64,000 nucleotides of DNA. Source: G965279335 sp965279285. Lineage in GTDB: Bacteria > Pseudomonadota > Gammaproteobacteria > DSM-16500. Within the stretch, counting starts at the first letter, position 1; each line of letters begins with the position of its first letter. This document shows, one piece after another, positions 9,606 through 18,574 of the stretch. The notes under the pieces were generated by a model. That model was not told the origin of the DNA and searched no databases. It saw only the letters and a program-made list of their open reading frames with translations. Location: the NCBI GenBank assembly GCA_965279285.1, contig OZ257148.1, forward strand, positions 930,001-994,000. Direction: 5' to 3'. The translations under genes were made by a program, and so were the position numbers.

Positions 9606-9635
9606 TTGATCGCGGTATGTATTTTTTGATAATAT
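9606..9635 (+). promoter_or_regulatory. Promoter of the 349-aa coiled-coil gene
   Basis: TTGATC (9606) and TAATAT (9630) are 18 bp apart. The start codon at 9681 follows a GAGGGA ribosome site. Confidence 0.5.
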
Positions 9636-9680
9636 GGCTCAATTTTTTAAACATATAACCACCAACTTGAGGGACTTAAA

Positions 9681-10730
9681 ATGGCATCTTCACATCAAGA
9701 GCTTGATAATTTACTAACTTTAACTAGATATAACAATCTCGCGCCTAGTGATAAAGAAAAAATGGCTGCTGAACTTAAGCTAACAACTGAAACATTAAAT
9801 AAAATATTAAATAAAACCTTATCTCCACAGCAACCAATTCCTTATGTAAAAACTGATAATGATCATGCAATAACCGTTGTTGGAAAAAAAATATGTGATT
9901 TAAAATTTTTAAATCTAGATGACATCATCAATGCTAATTCATACTATCAAGAATTTAATTCGCAAATCGCTAAAATTGTAGCTAGTCTTAAAGTTGCAGC
10001 TGAAGATAAATTACAAGCTCATTTAGCCTTAAACAAACAAAATGCAGAAAAAATTCGTAAACAAGCTGATGAGATACTTGATCTTATAAAAGAACTTAAG
10101 ATTAAAAAGAATAAATTTTTATCGGCTGTAAAGAACTATCCCTCACCCCACCAACATAAAGAAAAAGTTGCAGCATTTGAAGCTGAACTAGAAAAATTGC
10201 ATACTAAACATTCTCTTATATCAGAATTAATATATAGAGCAGATAAGGAAATTATCGCAGCCCATAAGAAACTCATCGACCCAGCTATTAAGCTTTTTGA
10301 TGATCTTACTCCAAAACTTATCGAAGTTGAAAATTCTTTTAATGCAGTAGTAAGCTCATATCGAAATTTACTTCACTACAAGGTAGACCCCAATAACAAA
10401 CCGAACGATTCTAAATCAGCTCCAGCGCCTACAGCATTTCCAACACACGAACTTGCTCCGGCAGCAAAAAGCGAATCTCGTTCACCAGCATTAGTAACAA
10501 AGAAAGAAAATCAACATCAAGCCCATGGCTTAGAAGAAGTAGAAGGAGCACCGCCTGCCCAACATAAGGTAGACCATTTTAAAAGCTCTCCGACGCTTCC
10601 CTCACCAAAAACAAACCAACAAGTGTCAGCCAATGTATATGTCTTTTACCCTACTGTAAATTTAGGGGCTCCCGTAAAAGTTAGTAACCCTACTTTAGCT
10701 CCCGCGGCACAAACACCTAAGCCAGCCTAA
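9681..10730 (+). CDS. Coiled-coil protein, 349 aa, paralogue of the 311-aa protein
   Basis: The family is unknown. Residues about 65-230 form a Lys/Glu-rich helical core homologous to the 311-aa protein on the opposite strand. The last 110 residues are a Pro/Ala/Ser/Lys-rich tail (SAPAPTAF, PTLAPAAQTPKPA), probably disordered. The N-terminal segment contains a helical ELKLTTETLNKIL stretch. No signal peptide is seen. A promoter lies 46 bp upstream and a strong terminator hairpin 11 bp downstream, so it forms its own transcription unit. Confidence 0.68.
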   Translation: MASSHQELDNLLTLTRYNNLAPSDKEKMAAELKLTTETLNKILNKTLSPQQPIPYVKTDNDHAITVVGKKICDLKFLNLDDIINANSYYQEFNSQIAKIVASLKVAAEDKLQAHLALNKQNAEKIRKQADEILDLIKELKIKKNKFLSAVKNYPSPHQHKEKVAAFEAELEKLHTKHSLISELIYRADKEIIAAHKKLIDPAIKLFDDLTPKLIEVENSFNAVVSSYRNLLHYKVDPNNKPNDSKSAPAPTAFPTHELAPAAKSESRSPALVTKKENQHQAHGLEEVEGAPPAQHKVDHFKSSPTLPSPKTNQQVSANVYVFYPTVNLGAPVKVSNPTLAPAAQTPKPA

Positions 10731-10740
10731 TTAACTTGCA

Positions 10741-10765
10741 CAACGACCCTGGCACGGGGTCGTTG
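10741..10765 (+). terminator. Terminator hairpin of the 349-aa gene
   Basis: CAACGACCC (10741-10749) pairs with GGGTCGTTG (10757-10765), a 9-bp stem with a 7-nt loop just past the stop codon. The T-tract is poor. Confidence 0.6.
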
Positions 10766-10796
10766 AAACATTTACTTACCACCACTCCATCCCCTA

Positions 10797-11009
10797 TTAA
10801 TAAATCTTAATATTAAATTCGCTAGCAGAAAGCCCTCAAGCTCTAAAAATCACCTAAATATAAGCAATATTAATTCTTACACAATTTTTGCAGTAAAAAA
10901 CATTGGAGTGTCTGGCTTTGTTCCGATAGATGGACTTATCGGCAGTGGTTATATTTGCAATAATTTGGTAGTTGTTGACTTTAAATCTAATACTATTTTT
11001 ATAAAGTAA
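10797..11009 (+). pseudogene. Retropepsin-like aspartyl protease remnant (C-terminal end)
   Basis: A frame without a start codon ends at the TAA at 11007. Its last about 45 residues read VPIDGLIGSGYICNN, then LVVVDFKSNTIFIK. This matches the terminal 'DGLIG.dfl...vvIDfk...i.i' strand pattern of gag-type bacterial aspartyl proteases. The catalytic DTG part is absent upstream, where the frame is featureless. I read it as a decayed gene tail, made by eye only. Confidence 0.35.
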
Positions 11010-11021
11010 TTTGGGTCAGGC

Positions 11022-11040
11022 TATCAGGCGGTGCCTGATA
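11022..11040 (+). repeat. Perfect 8-bp inverted repeat
   Basis: TATCAGGC, loop GGT, GCCTGATA, just after the protease remnant. It could be that gene's old terminator; there is no T-run. Nothing else is supported between here and 11350. Confidence 0.45.
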
Positions 11041-11350
11041 CAGAATCACGTCAAACTTGTCATATTATTTCTAAAAAATAATCACAGAAGATTTGTTTAA
11101 ACTATACAACATCATCACGATAGTGATGATGGCGGGTTATTAAGTACAATTTAAATATTCGCTGCTTTTAGGCGGATTGTGGCAGCCATCTACAGTGCCT
11201 CACTAACACCTGAACAAACATGAAAAAATTTACTTCGAAAATCTTATTAATATTCAATACCATACAAAAAATATCACTAAGGGTAATAAAATAAAAGTAT
11301 AATAAGATAAACAGACATCGTGAATCATGCTGACCAAACCAGGAGCTCAT

Positions 11351-12127
11351 ATGTCAAATCAACATAAAAAAAACTCCGATGAAGAAACTTCAAAAATCCT
11401 AAAAATGGTTTCGAGCGTCATCCTAAAAAAGGACGCTGGCTATTACAATGCAAAAATACAAACAGATTTATGCAATTTGGCGCGTAATAGCCTTATAGTA
11501 CAAGCAAATGCGTTATTAAAAGCTGAAGGTAATTTATTAGAAAAAGTAAGTGAAATAACAGAATTATTAGCAGAAATAAATAATTCAAGTTTCGATGATA
11601 AAAATAGAGATAGATTAATGGAACGATGTGCTCAAATTGAATTAGAGAATACGGAAACATTAGATGCGCCTGACACCATAATAGACCTAGTTTTAAAATT
11701 TCAACCTCAAATAGATAGCTACTTTAACCTTGAGCAAGATAAAATTTTTGATCCAATTAACTTAAGTATTTATTCTATCCCAGATTTATTAAGCAATTTA
11801 AAAAACGAAATTTGTGAATTAAATAATAGCTTAAAAGTGATTGAAAAACAGATCAATTTATCAAAAACAACTGATGTCTGTAACTCTTTAAATATAATTT
11901 TAAATGAAATAAACACAGCAAAAAATATTGGGAAAGCTAATCACGAAATTAATGCTTATTTAACTACCTTAACCCAAAAATTCAATAATTTATCCGCCAG
12001 TGAAAAACACGATTTTAAGCGATTTAAAGCCACAGTTAAAAAGCTTATGGATAAATCACAAGTCTTAAGAAAAAAATTAGATGCCAACTTGGCTCAGTTA
12101 CATAAAATATGCAATGACCCTAGCTAA
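11351..12127 (+). CDS. Helical coiled-coil protein, 258 aa, function unknown
   Basis: An open frame begins at 11327, but an AGGAG site at 11341-11345 places the true start at the ATG at 11351 (MSNQHKKN). The protein is almost entirely helical with leucine and asparagine at heptad-like spacing (LLEKVSEITELLAEINN, LSNLKNEICELNNSLKVIEKQI). No known family, membrane segment or catalytic motif is visible. It follows three other coiled-coil genes and, like them, is AT-rich. A role as a secreted or structural protein is a guess from context. Confidence 0.6.
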   Translation: MSNQHKKNSDEETSKILKMVSSVILKKDAGYYNAKIQTDLCNLARNSLIVQANALLKAEGNLLEKVSEITELLAEINNSSFDDKNRDRLMERCAQIELENTETLDAPDTIIDLVLKFQPQIDSYFNLEQDKIFDPINLSIYSIPDLLSNLKNEICELNNSLKVIEKQINLSKTTDVCNSLNIILNEINTAKNIGKANHEINAYLTTLTQKFNNLSASEKHDFKRFKATVKKLMDKSQVLRKKLDANLAQLHKICNDPS

Positions 12128-12235
12128 GACGAACGCTTTAAAAAAGCATTTTAAAAAATAGGATTTAGATAGCTCACTATAACCTAATTTTTTAAGCGAT
12201 GAAATTTTTTACGATGGTATTGTAATATGTGTGTG

Positions 12236-13396
12236 TTACAAATCATCAAGATTAACAATTTGCTGCCAGCCAATAACATTAATAGCATGTCGTTTTTGTA
12301 TTTGGTCACCCGCATAAATTAACCAAGCCTTTTTATTTTGTGCATTTAAATTTTGCCAGTATTGAATACCTTTAAAATAATCTGCAGCAATAGTTTGTCC
12401 TGATTTAATTTCTATGGGGATTAATTCATCGCCATTTTCAATGATTAAGTCAACCTCATGTCCTTGGCTGTCCCGCCAAAAGTATAAATTCGATAATAAT
12501 CCTGCGTTAAAACGTTGTTTTATTAAGTCACCAACAATCATGGTTTCGAATAGGGCGCCTCGTGCAGAATGTGTATGTAGTTGTTCCGCTTGCTGAATGC
12601 CCATTAATAAACAAGCAAGGCCAGTGTCATAAAAATATAATTTAGGTGCTTTTATTAAGCGTTTATTATAATTTTTAAAATGCGGTGTTACCAAAAAAAC
12701 AATATAACTTGCTACTAAAACAGCAATCCAAGCTTTTGCTGTATTATGAGTAATACCACAGTCACTGGCTAAACTAGATAAATTTAATATTTGGCCTGTG
12801 CGTGCGGCACACATTTTAATAAAGCGATTAAAAAGGATGAGGTCTTTTACAGCAATAAGTTGTCGAATATCACGTTCTACATAAGTCATCACATAATCGC
12901 TTAACCATATTTGCGGCGGAATCTTTTTATCATAAATGCGTGGATAAAAACCGTTAAAAATTAATTCTTCTAGGTTAGGTAATATATTGCCTTGCTGTAA
13001 TTCGTGGATCGATAAAGGCAGTAATTGAATAATCCCCACTCGTCCTGCTAACGATTGAGTAATTTTGGCTGTTAAACTAAATTGTTGTGAGCCTGTTAAA
13101 ATAAATAATCCTGTTGCAGATTGGTTATCAACGATAGTTTGTAGATAAGAAAATAATTCAGGTACATTTTGTATTTCATCTAAAATGGCACCTTGTGGAA
13201 ATTGATTTAAAAATCCGCGCGGATCTTCATTTGCGAATTGGCGGTGATCGAGATCTTCAAGGCTGCAGTAAGGCTTGTTTGGAAAAAGCTGTTTGGCTAG
13301 CGTAGATTTTCCAGATTGACGTGGTCCTGTTAAGGCAATTATTGGGTATTGTTGATATTTTTGTTTAATAATGGCAGCTGCATCGCGGGTTAACAT
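12236..13396 (-). CDS. AAA_14/DUF4143 ATPase
   Basis: The 386-residue protein has Walker A GPRQSGKSTLA at residues 24-34, Walker B GAILDEIQNVP near residue 70, and the sensor FILTGSQQFSL near residue 100. The C-terminal DUF4143 region includes FYDTGLACLL and the nuclease-like EVDLIIENGDELIPIEIKSG segment (D-x-IE-x-K). Proteins of this type are widespread and often horizontally spread; the biochemical role is not established. The start LTRDAAAII follows a weak site. A second, divergent member lies at 15373. Confidence 0.85.
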   Translation of the reverse strand: MLTRDAAAIIKQKYQQYPIIALTGPRQSGKSTLAKQLFPNKPYCSLEDLDHRQFANEDPRGFLNQFPQGAILDEIQNVPELFSYLQTIVDNQSATGLFILTGSQQFSLTAKITQSLAGRVGIIQLLPLSIHELQQGNILPNLEELIFNGFYPRIYDKKIPPQIWLSDYVMTYVERDIRQLIAVKDLILFNRFIKMCAARTGQILNLSSLASDCGITHNTAKAWIAVLVASYIVFLVTPHFKNYNKRLIKAPKLYFYDTGLACLLMGIQQAEQLHTHSARGALFETMIVGDLIKQRFNAGLLSNLYFWRDSQGHEVDLIIENGDELIPIEIKSGQTIAADYFKGIQYWQNLNAQNKKAWLIYAGDQIQKRHAINVIGWQQIVNLDDL

Positions 13397-13606
13397 AATT
13401 AATCCAGGCTAACTATTTAATAAATATATACTTTATTGCAGATCTAACGGATTGTCAATTGAATTTACAATCCGCTATGACCGCTCTTGGCCCACTGCGG
13501 GTAATGGCTTAAAATAAACAAACAATTAAATGCAGTTATGATTTCTGGTTTTACGAAAAAGCTGAATATTGCTCCAAGTATTTTAGGGGAAAGGTAGGGA
13601 GTGGAT

Positions 13607-14248
13607 TTAAGAATTAAGCAGCCGATTTTTAATAAAATCCAGTGCTAATGCTTTTTGAATTAAATCAGATTTTTTTTCGCAATGTAATTTAAATTTTATA
13701 GCATCAATATAATGCGACACTGTTCTCCAAGATAATCCCATTGTTTCACCAATTTGTTTGTAAGTCATTCCTTTGGTTAGGTAGTAAAGACAGTCAGCTT
13801 GTATGCGTGTTAGCAACGCATTTTTTTTGTTTTTTTCAAATGCAATTGAGTCTATAAAAATATCTTTTTGCGGTTCCATGATAAAAGAAACACCAGTTAT
13901 ACCGATGATTTTTTTAGAGGCTGAAAGGTAGGGGATTTTTATGCTGATGCCCTGTACAATTTTTCCATCAATACAAGTTCCTTCTTCTATAAAAAGACAT
14001 TTCGTTTTAGAGATTAATGTTTGATTGTCATTTTGTCTAAGCTTGCTAGCTTCATGTTGTTTGAAACATAAATCAAAATCAGTTAGGCCGAGTAAGTCAT
14101 TAACTTTTTTCATACCATATAGTTTTAACTGAGATGAATTACATTGCTGATAAATGCCTTTATTATCCTTTATGTAGGAAGAGTAAGGCAGATTTGTAGG
14201 AAGGTTTGTAAGGCCTAGTTCATTGAGTTTTAATATATTATCTTCCAT
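13607..14248 (-). CDS. PAS-sensor LuxR-type transcription regulator
   Basis: An N-terminal PAS-like fold (residues about 15-120, with PYSSYIKDNKGIYQQCN and GLTDFDL) is followed by a GerE/LuxR helix-turn-helix near the C-terminus: LTRIQADCLYYLTKGMTYKQ, then IGETMGLSWRTVSHYIDAIK. The architecture is common in Legionellales. The open frame reaches 14278, but an AAGGAG site lies 7 nt upstream of the ATG at 14248 (MEDNILK), giving 213 residues. The ligand and targets are unknown. It may regulate neighbours; the inverted repeat at 14403-14430 upstream could be an operator. Confidence 0.8.
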   Translation of the reverse strand: MEDNILKLNELGLTNLPTNLPYSSYIKDNKGIYQQCNSSQLKLYGMKKVNDLLGLTDFDLCFKQHEASKLRQNDNQTLISKTKCLFIEEGTCIDGKIVQGISIKIPYLSASKKIIGITGVSFIMEPQKDIFIDSIAFEKNKKNALLTRIQADCLYYLTKGMTYKQIGETMGLSWRTVSHYIDAIKFKLHCEKKSDLIQKALALDFIKNRLLNS

Positions 14249-14402
14249 TTGTGCTCCTTGCAAATTTAATTTAACCAAGCTAACAGCGCAATACTAACAT
14301 AAAAATAGCTTGTTTTGTAAAGTTTGGGCAGGGTGGAAATGATCGTATTTTTAACAGCCTTTGTTTTTATTTTTGGGACTTATTAAAAGGAAAAAAATCA
14401 TC

Positions 14403-14430
14403 AGCAATTGTTAATATATTATCAATTGCT
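14403..14430. repeat. Inverted repeat upstream of the LuxR gene and ung
   Basis: AGCAATTG and CAATTGCT are separated by 12 bp in the shared upstream region of two divergent genes. It could be an operator or a terminator arm; undecided. Confidence 0.35.
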
Positions 14431-14566
14431 AGTTTTTCTTTAATTTTAAAATCAGGTATAAAACACAAATGTTATAAAATGCTGCTTGGAAAGTTATTGA
14501 AAACACCATATTATTCTACATGCATCACATAGATTATAATTCGTTAACAAATGAGCGCCCATCATT

Positions 14567-15271
14567 ATGACAGCTTTACTTACAAATGTTAAAATTGAAG
14601 AAAGTTGGAAGATTCAACTTGCTGAGGAATTTTCTAAACCGTATTTTCAAAAATTAAAACAATTTATTCTCGAAGAAAGGCAGGCAAAAAAAATTCTCTA
14701 TCCAAAAGGAAGTCATATTTTTAATGCTTTTAACTTAACGCCGTTTGATAATGTAAAAGTTGTAATAATAGGTCAAGATCCTTATCATGGCCCTAATCAA
14801 GCACATGGCTTATGTTTTTCTGTTTTGCCTGGCGTGCGGCCCCCGCCTTCGCTTCTTAATATTTATAAAGAATTGCACAATGATTTGCAGATTAAACCCG
14901 TTAAACATGGTTGTTTAGAATCGTGGGCTAGACAAGGTGTGCTGCTCTTAAATACGGTGCTAACAGTTGAGGATGGGAAGGCTGGTTCACATCAAGGCAA
15001 GGGCTGGGAGCAGTTTACTGATACCGTGATTACAAAATTAAACGCACGTGAAAAACCAATGATTTTTGTATTATGGGGGAAATTTGCTGAGAGCAAAGCC
15101 AAGCTCATTGAGGCAAGCCGCCATCATATCCTAAAATCAGCACATCCTTCACCCTTGTCTGCTCATAACGGTTTTTTTGGTAATAAGCATTTCTCAACCA
15201 TCAATAAGCTGTTGATTAAAGAAGGCATGGAGCCTATTCAATGGATGTTGCCGGATGTTGAGGTCGCTTGA
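14567..15271 (+). CDS. ung: Uracil-DNA glycosylase, family 1
   Basis: The enzyme removes uracil from DNA to start base excision repair. The motif GQDPYHG at residues 69-75 contains the catalytic Asp71 and Tyr73. The uracil-binding FSVLPGVRPPPSL region, LLLNTVLTV and the C-terminal HPSPLSAH loop are all present. The length of 234 residues is normal. The start ATG has only a weak ribosome site. It stands alone, divergent from the LuxR gene, with two palindromes directly after its stop codon. Confidence 0.97.
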   Translation: MTALLTNVKIEESWKIQLAEEFSKPYFQKLKQFILEERQAKKILYPKGSHIFNAFNLTPFDNVKVVIIGQDPYHGPNQAHGLCFSVLPGVRPPPSLLNIYKELHNDLQIKPVKHGCLESWARQGVLLLNTVLTVEDGKAGSHQGKGWEQFTDTVITKLNAREKPMIFVLWGKFAESKAKLIEASRHHILKSAHPSPLSAHNGFFGNKHFSTINKLLIKEGMEPIQWMLPDVEVA

Positions 15272-15299
15272 ATAAGCAGAGTTATCCCAGCATTGCAAA

Positions 15300-15350
15300 A
15301 TGGCATCGCTAATGCCATAATGAGACCCAGAATGGCATCACTAATGCCAT
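15300..15350. promoter_or_regulatory. Two tandem palindromes, possible operator
   Basis: ATGGCAT-CGCTA-ATGCCAT at 15300-15318 and ATGGCAT-CACTA-ATGCCAT at 15332-15350 are 32 bp apart (three helical turns). They lie 22-72 bp before the start of the DUF4143 ATPase. The identical arms and near-identical spacers suggest a dimeric repressor site. A terminator role for ung is less likely because neither has a T-run except the second (TTTTG). Confidence 0.5.
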
Positions 15351-15372
15351 TTTGTTGTAACAAGAGGTCTAT

Positions 15373-16539
15373 ATGCCGCTAATTAAGCGATTATTTCAGG
15401 ATATTGATGATAGCTTTTTCCTATTTGGACCTAGAGGTACGGGTAAGTCAACTCTAATAGAATCGCGTTATCATGATGCTTTGTGGGTAGATTTATTAAG
15501 ACCTGAAGTGTTGAGAAGTTTTCTTGCTAGGCCGGAACGATTATATGATCTTGTGCAAGGGAATCCTACACAAAAAACCATTGTAATAGATGAAGTGCAA
15601 AATGCACCAGAACTATTGCCTGTGGTTCACAGTATGATGGAAACAGACAAACAATTGAAATTTATTTTAACTGGCTCTAGTGCTCGCAAATTAAAAAGAA
15701 CAAGTGCTAATCTACTAGGAGGCAGAGCGTTAAAGCGTGTATTGCACCCATTTATAGCATCTGAGCTAGGAGATCAATTTTCGTTATCACAAGCATTAAG
15801 TGTAGGAACATTGCCTTTAGTTTTAGGAAAAGAACATCCTCAAGATACATTACAGGCATACATAAGCCTATATTTGCAAGAAGAAATTCAATCTGAAGGT
15901 TTAGTACGAAATATTGAAAATTTTTCTCGATTCTTAGAAACTGTGAGTTTTTCGCATGCTTCAATATTAAATACAGCGAATATTTCGCGCGAATGCGAAG
16001 TTAAACGAAAAACAGTAGAGAATTATATCGATATTTTAGAAGAACTATTATTAGCCTATCGCCTTCCTGTTTTTACAAAACGAGCACAACGTGAGCTTAG
16101 CTCACATCCCAAAATTTATTTATTTGATAGTGGAGTTTTTCAGGCTCTGCGCCCGAGAGGTCCTCTTGATCGTACAGAAGAAATAGAGGGAGTTGCATTA
16201 GAAGGTTTGATAGCACATCATCTTATTGCTTGGAATGATTATAGTAAAGCAAAACATACCATTGCATTCTGGCGAACAAGATCTGGATTGGAAGTCGATT
16301 TTATTGTATACGGCGAAAATAATTTTTTCGCATTAGAAGTTAAAAACAATCGACGTGTTTTCTCTGAAGATGTAAGATCGTTAGAAGAGTTTTTAAAAGA
16401 TTATCCTATGGCAAAAGCTATACTCCTTTATCGTGGCAATGAAGTTCTAAAATTACGAAATGTTTTATGTATACCTTGTGAAGTATTTTTAAAACAATTA
16501 CTGCCAAATCAATCTTTATGGTCACAGTATAAGGAGTAG
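15373..16539 (+). CDS. AAA_14/DUF4143 ATPase, second copy type
   Basis: The 388-residue protein has Walker A GPRGTGKSTLI near residue 20, Walker B TIVIDEVQNAPELLP near residue 70, and sensor FILTGSSARKL. The C-terminal part contains IYLFDSGVFQALRP and the nuclease-like FWRTRSGLEVDFIVYGENNF segment followed by ALEVKNNRR. It is in the same broad family as the protein at 12236 but clearly divergent. An AAGAGG site precedes the ATG. The paired palindromes upstream suggest control by an unlinked or self-encoded repressor. Function unknown. Confidence 0.85.
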   Translation: MPLIKRLFQDIDDSFFLFGPRGTGKSTLIESRYHDALWVDLLRPEVLRSFLARPERLYDLVQGNPTQKTIVIDEVQNAPELLPVVHSMMETDKQLKFILTGSSARKLKRTSANLLGGRALKRVLHPFIASELGDQFSLSQALSVGTLPLVLGKEHPQDTLQAYISLYLQEEIQSEGLVRNIENFSRFLETVSFSHASILNTANISRECEVKRKTVENYIDILEELLLAYRLPVFTKRAQRELSSHPKIYLFDSGVFQALRPRGPLDRTEEIEGVALEGLIAHHLIAWNDYSKAKHTIAFWRTRSGLEVDFIVYGENNFFALEVKNNRRVFSEDVRSLEEFLKDYPMAKAILLYRGNEVLKLRNVLCIPCEVFLKQLLPNQSLWSQYKE

Positions 16540-16651
16540 TAATTTCTATTGTTAATTTTGTGTTTGGTTATAAACGGAATTGAATTCAAGAATATTTAAT
16601 AAAGCAAAAAATTTTAATTGAATCATAGACTATATTTCATAAGAGGTTTGT

Positions 16652-17203
16652 ATGACCGTTTCAGGTTACCAATTTAAACTAATGGAGTCTCCCGTGGGTT
16701 TGCTTACATTGGTGGCAAGTAACCAGGGTCTAGCCGGAGTTCTCTGGGAAAATGATGATCCCAAGCGAGTCCAGTTAACGCCACGAGTTCTCCATGCCCA
16801 AAATCCAATTCTCCAGGAAACGGAAAGACAATTGAATGAGTTCTTTAAGGGTGAACGAACTGTTTTCGAGCTTCCTCTGGATTTCAAAGGAACAAGTTTT
16901 CAAAAAGCGGTCTGGCACGAGCTTTTAAAAACTCCTTTCGGATGCGTAAGAAGTTATAGTGATGTCGCAAAAGCTATTGGAAATATCAAGGCTGTACGTG
17001 CAGTTGGAGCAGCAAATGGAAAAAATCCAATCTCAATCATTTGCCCTTGTCATCGCATTATCGGAGCGGACGGTTCACTCACTGGTTTTGCTGGTGGAAT
17101 GAAAGCAAAAATGACGTTACTGAAGCTTGAAAATATTCATTGTGATGAAACTAAAAAACTAATCGTTGGATTCGAACAATTAAAACTTTGCGATCTTGAA
17201 TAA
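16652..17203 (+). CDS. ogt: Methylated-DNA-protein-cysteine methyltransferase
   Basis: This 183-residue suicide enzyme transfers alkyl groups from O6-alkylguanine to its own cysteine. The active-site PCHRI motif places the nucleophile at Cys133. The wing/helix motif VWHELLKTPFGCVRSYSDVA and the Asn hinge (AVGAANGKNP) are present. Length and order (N-terminal RNaseH-like part, C-terminal winged helix) fit Ogt. An AGAGGT site precedes the ATG. It forms an operon with the AlkA-like gene 17 bp downstream, a coherent alkylation-repair pair. Confidence 0.95.
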   Translation: MTVSGYQFKLMESPVGLLTLVASNQGLAGVLWENDDPKRVQLTPRVLHAQNPILQETERQLNEFFKGERTVFELPLDFKGTSFQKAVWHELLKTPFGCVRSYSDVAKAIGNIKAVRAVGAANGKNPISIICPCHRIIGADGSLTGFAGGMKAKMTLLKLENIHCDETKKLIVGFEQLKLCDLE

Positions 17204-17220
17204 GCAAAAAAGATAATTAT

Positions 17221-18144
17221 ATGAAAGATAAAACAGCATCTGAGAAGAGTTCAAGAAATAAAAATCATTTTGTATTGTATGAATCTTACCAGGCACCATT
17301 TGATTATGATGGTCTAATGAGTTTTCACATAAATCATTGTGTAGGAGATCTAGAATGGTTTGAAGAAAGTCGAATGCATCGAGTGATTGTTGCCAATGAC
17401 AAAATCGGTCAAATTACTATTTCCAATGATCATAAAAATTCTCAATTAATTATTGAAGTTGATTTTCCCGATAAATCTATTTTAAAAGAGATCAGCATGC
17501 GAATTAGGAATCTCTTTGATCTTGATTCTAATCCTGCTGTTGTGAGTAAAGCGTTTAATCCTGATCCAGTGCTAAAAAAGCTTTTTAAAAAGCATCGTGG
17601 CTTGCGTGTTCCTGGAGCTTGGGACCCCTTCGAGCTTGCTGTCTCGACCATTCTTGGTCAAGCGGTAACTGTTGAGCGTGGTCGTGCTCTTGTTTCTGAT
17701 CTAATTGAAATTGTTGGAATCTCCACTAATTATATTGTTAATGGAAAATCAGCGAAATTATTTCCTACACCGCAGGAAGTTATAGATGCAGATTTGACGT
17801 CACTCAAAACAACTTCGTCCCGCAGGAATGCTCTTAAAGAGCTTTCAAAAGCAATCATAAATAAAGAGTTGTCTTTAAAGTCAGATCAAGAGCTTGAGCT
17901 CTTTATCGAAAAAATGGTAAGCATTAAGGGGATTGGTCCTTGGACGGCTAACTATATTGCTCTCAAGATCTTACAAGAAAAAGATGCTTTTCCTGCAAAC
18001 GATCTTATTATTGCGCGCGCACTCAAAATTCATCCATTAGAAATTATCGAAACCATGCGCCCGTGGCGTGGTTATGTAACCATTCTTATGTGGAAGAGTT
18101 ATGCTGGTGTGCTTAAAAAAACAAAAGCCGGTATAAAAAAGTAG
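17221..18144 (+). CDS. alkA: AlkA-type DNA-3-methyladenine glycosylase
   Basis: The protein excises alkylated purines. The HhH-GPD signature is clear: the helix PFELAVSTILGQAVTVERG, the hairpin VSIKGIGPWTANYIALKI (residues 233-250), and the likely catalytic Asp261 in FPANDLII. The N-terminal about 110 residues form the AlkA_N-like domain. At 307 residues it is a normal length and lacks the Ada regulatory fusion found in some relatives. It sits 17 bp behind ogt without its own promoter, so the two are likely co-transcribed. Confidence 0.9.
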   Translation: MKDKTASEKSSRNKNHFVLYESYQAPFDYDGLMSFHINHCVGDLEWFEESRMHRVIVANDKIGQITISNDHKNSQLIIEVDFPDKSILKEISMRIRNLFDLDSNPAVVSKAFNPDPVLKKLFKKHRGLRVPGAWDPFELAVSTILGQAVTVERGRALVSDLIEIVGISTNYIVNGKSAKLFPTPQEVIDADLTSLKTTSSRRNALKELSKAIINKELSLKSDQELELFIEKMVSIKGIGPWTANYIALKILQEKDAFPANDLIIARALKIHPLEIIETMRPWRGYVTILMWKSYAGVLKKTKAGIKK

Positions 18145-18198
18145 TAGCTTTATTGGTAGAGACAGAAAAATAAGAATTTTAAATGAATATATTCTCAC

Positions 18199-18299
18199 TA
18201 ATAAAGGAAAGTTCGTTTTTCTATAGAAATGGACTTGCTTAATAAACTTCTTTAAGTTAAAGCTTATGTTAATAAACGAAAAAGCACTTCCCTTTATTA
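18199..18299. mobile_element. 101-bp MITE, copy 1
   Basis: Terminal inverted repeats TAATAAAGGAAAGT and ACTTCCCTTTATTA bound a 101-bp unit that is nearly identical to 41340-41440. The ends begin and finish with TA. No coding capacity of its own. Its right end supplies the start codon of the Fic-tail fragment. Confidence 0.75.
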
Positions 18300-18502
18300 T
18301 AGAAGGAACTCAGTCAACTACTGGAAGTAAAAAAGTTGCGGAAAATTGTGCTCTCACATTACCAACAGCAATTAAATCGCTTAATCATTTAATTGACCTA
18401 GGCATTGTAACAGAAATTACAGGTAAGGCTCGCAATAAGATTTATGTATATAAGAAATATCTTGATATTTTAAGTGAGGGTACTACACCTATAAAAGAAT
18501 AA
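18266..18502 (+). pseudogene. Fic-family protein, C-terminal winged-helix fragment
   Basis: The frame encodes KKVAENCALTLPTAIKSLNH, then LIDLGIVTEITGKARNKIYV and YKKYLDILSEGT. This is the winged helix-turn-helix that ends many Fic-family adenylyltransferases. The Fic core with its HPFxxGNGR motif is absent. The first about 11 residues come from the MITE, so the gene was cut by, or lost up to, that insertion. An open frame remains (78 residues) and might be translated, but I see no ribosome site. Confidence 0.7.
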
Positions 18503-18574
18503 TAAAAATATTTTTGGGGTTTTTCATACCAAATCAGAGAAAGGATTATATTTTGAAATTTTTTGAATAATGAT

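Noticed and set aside
12236..16539. The two DUF4143 ATPases as a toxin-antitoxin pair with the LuxR gene.
   Set aside because: They are separated by ung and face opposite ways, with no small antitoxin-like frame beside either.
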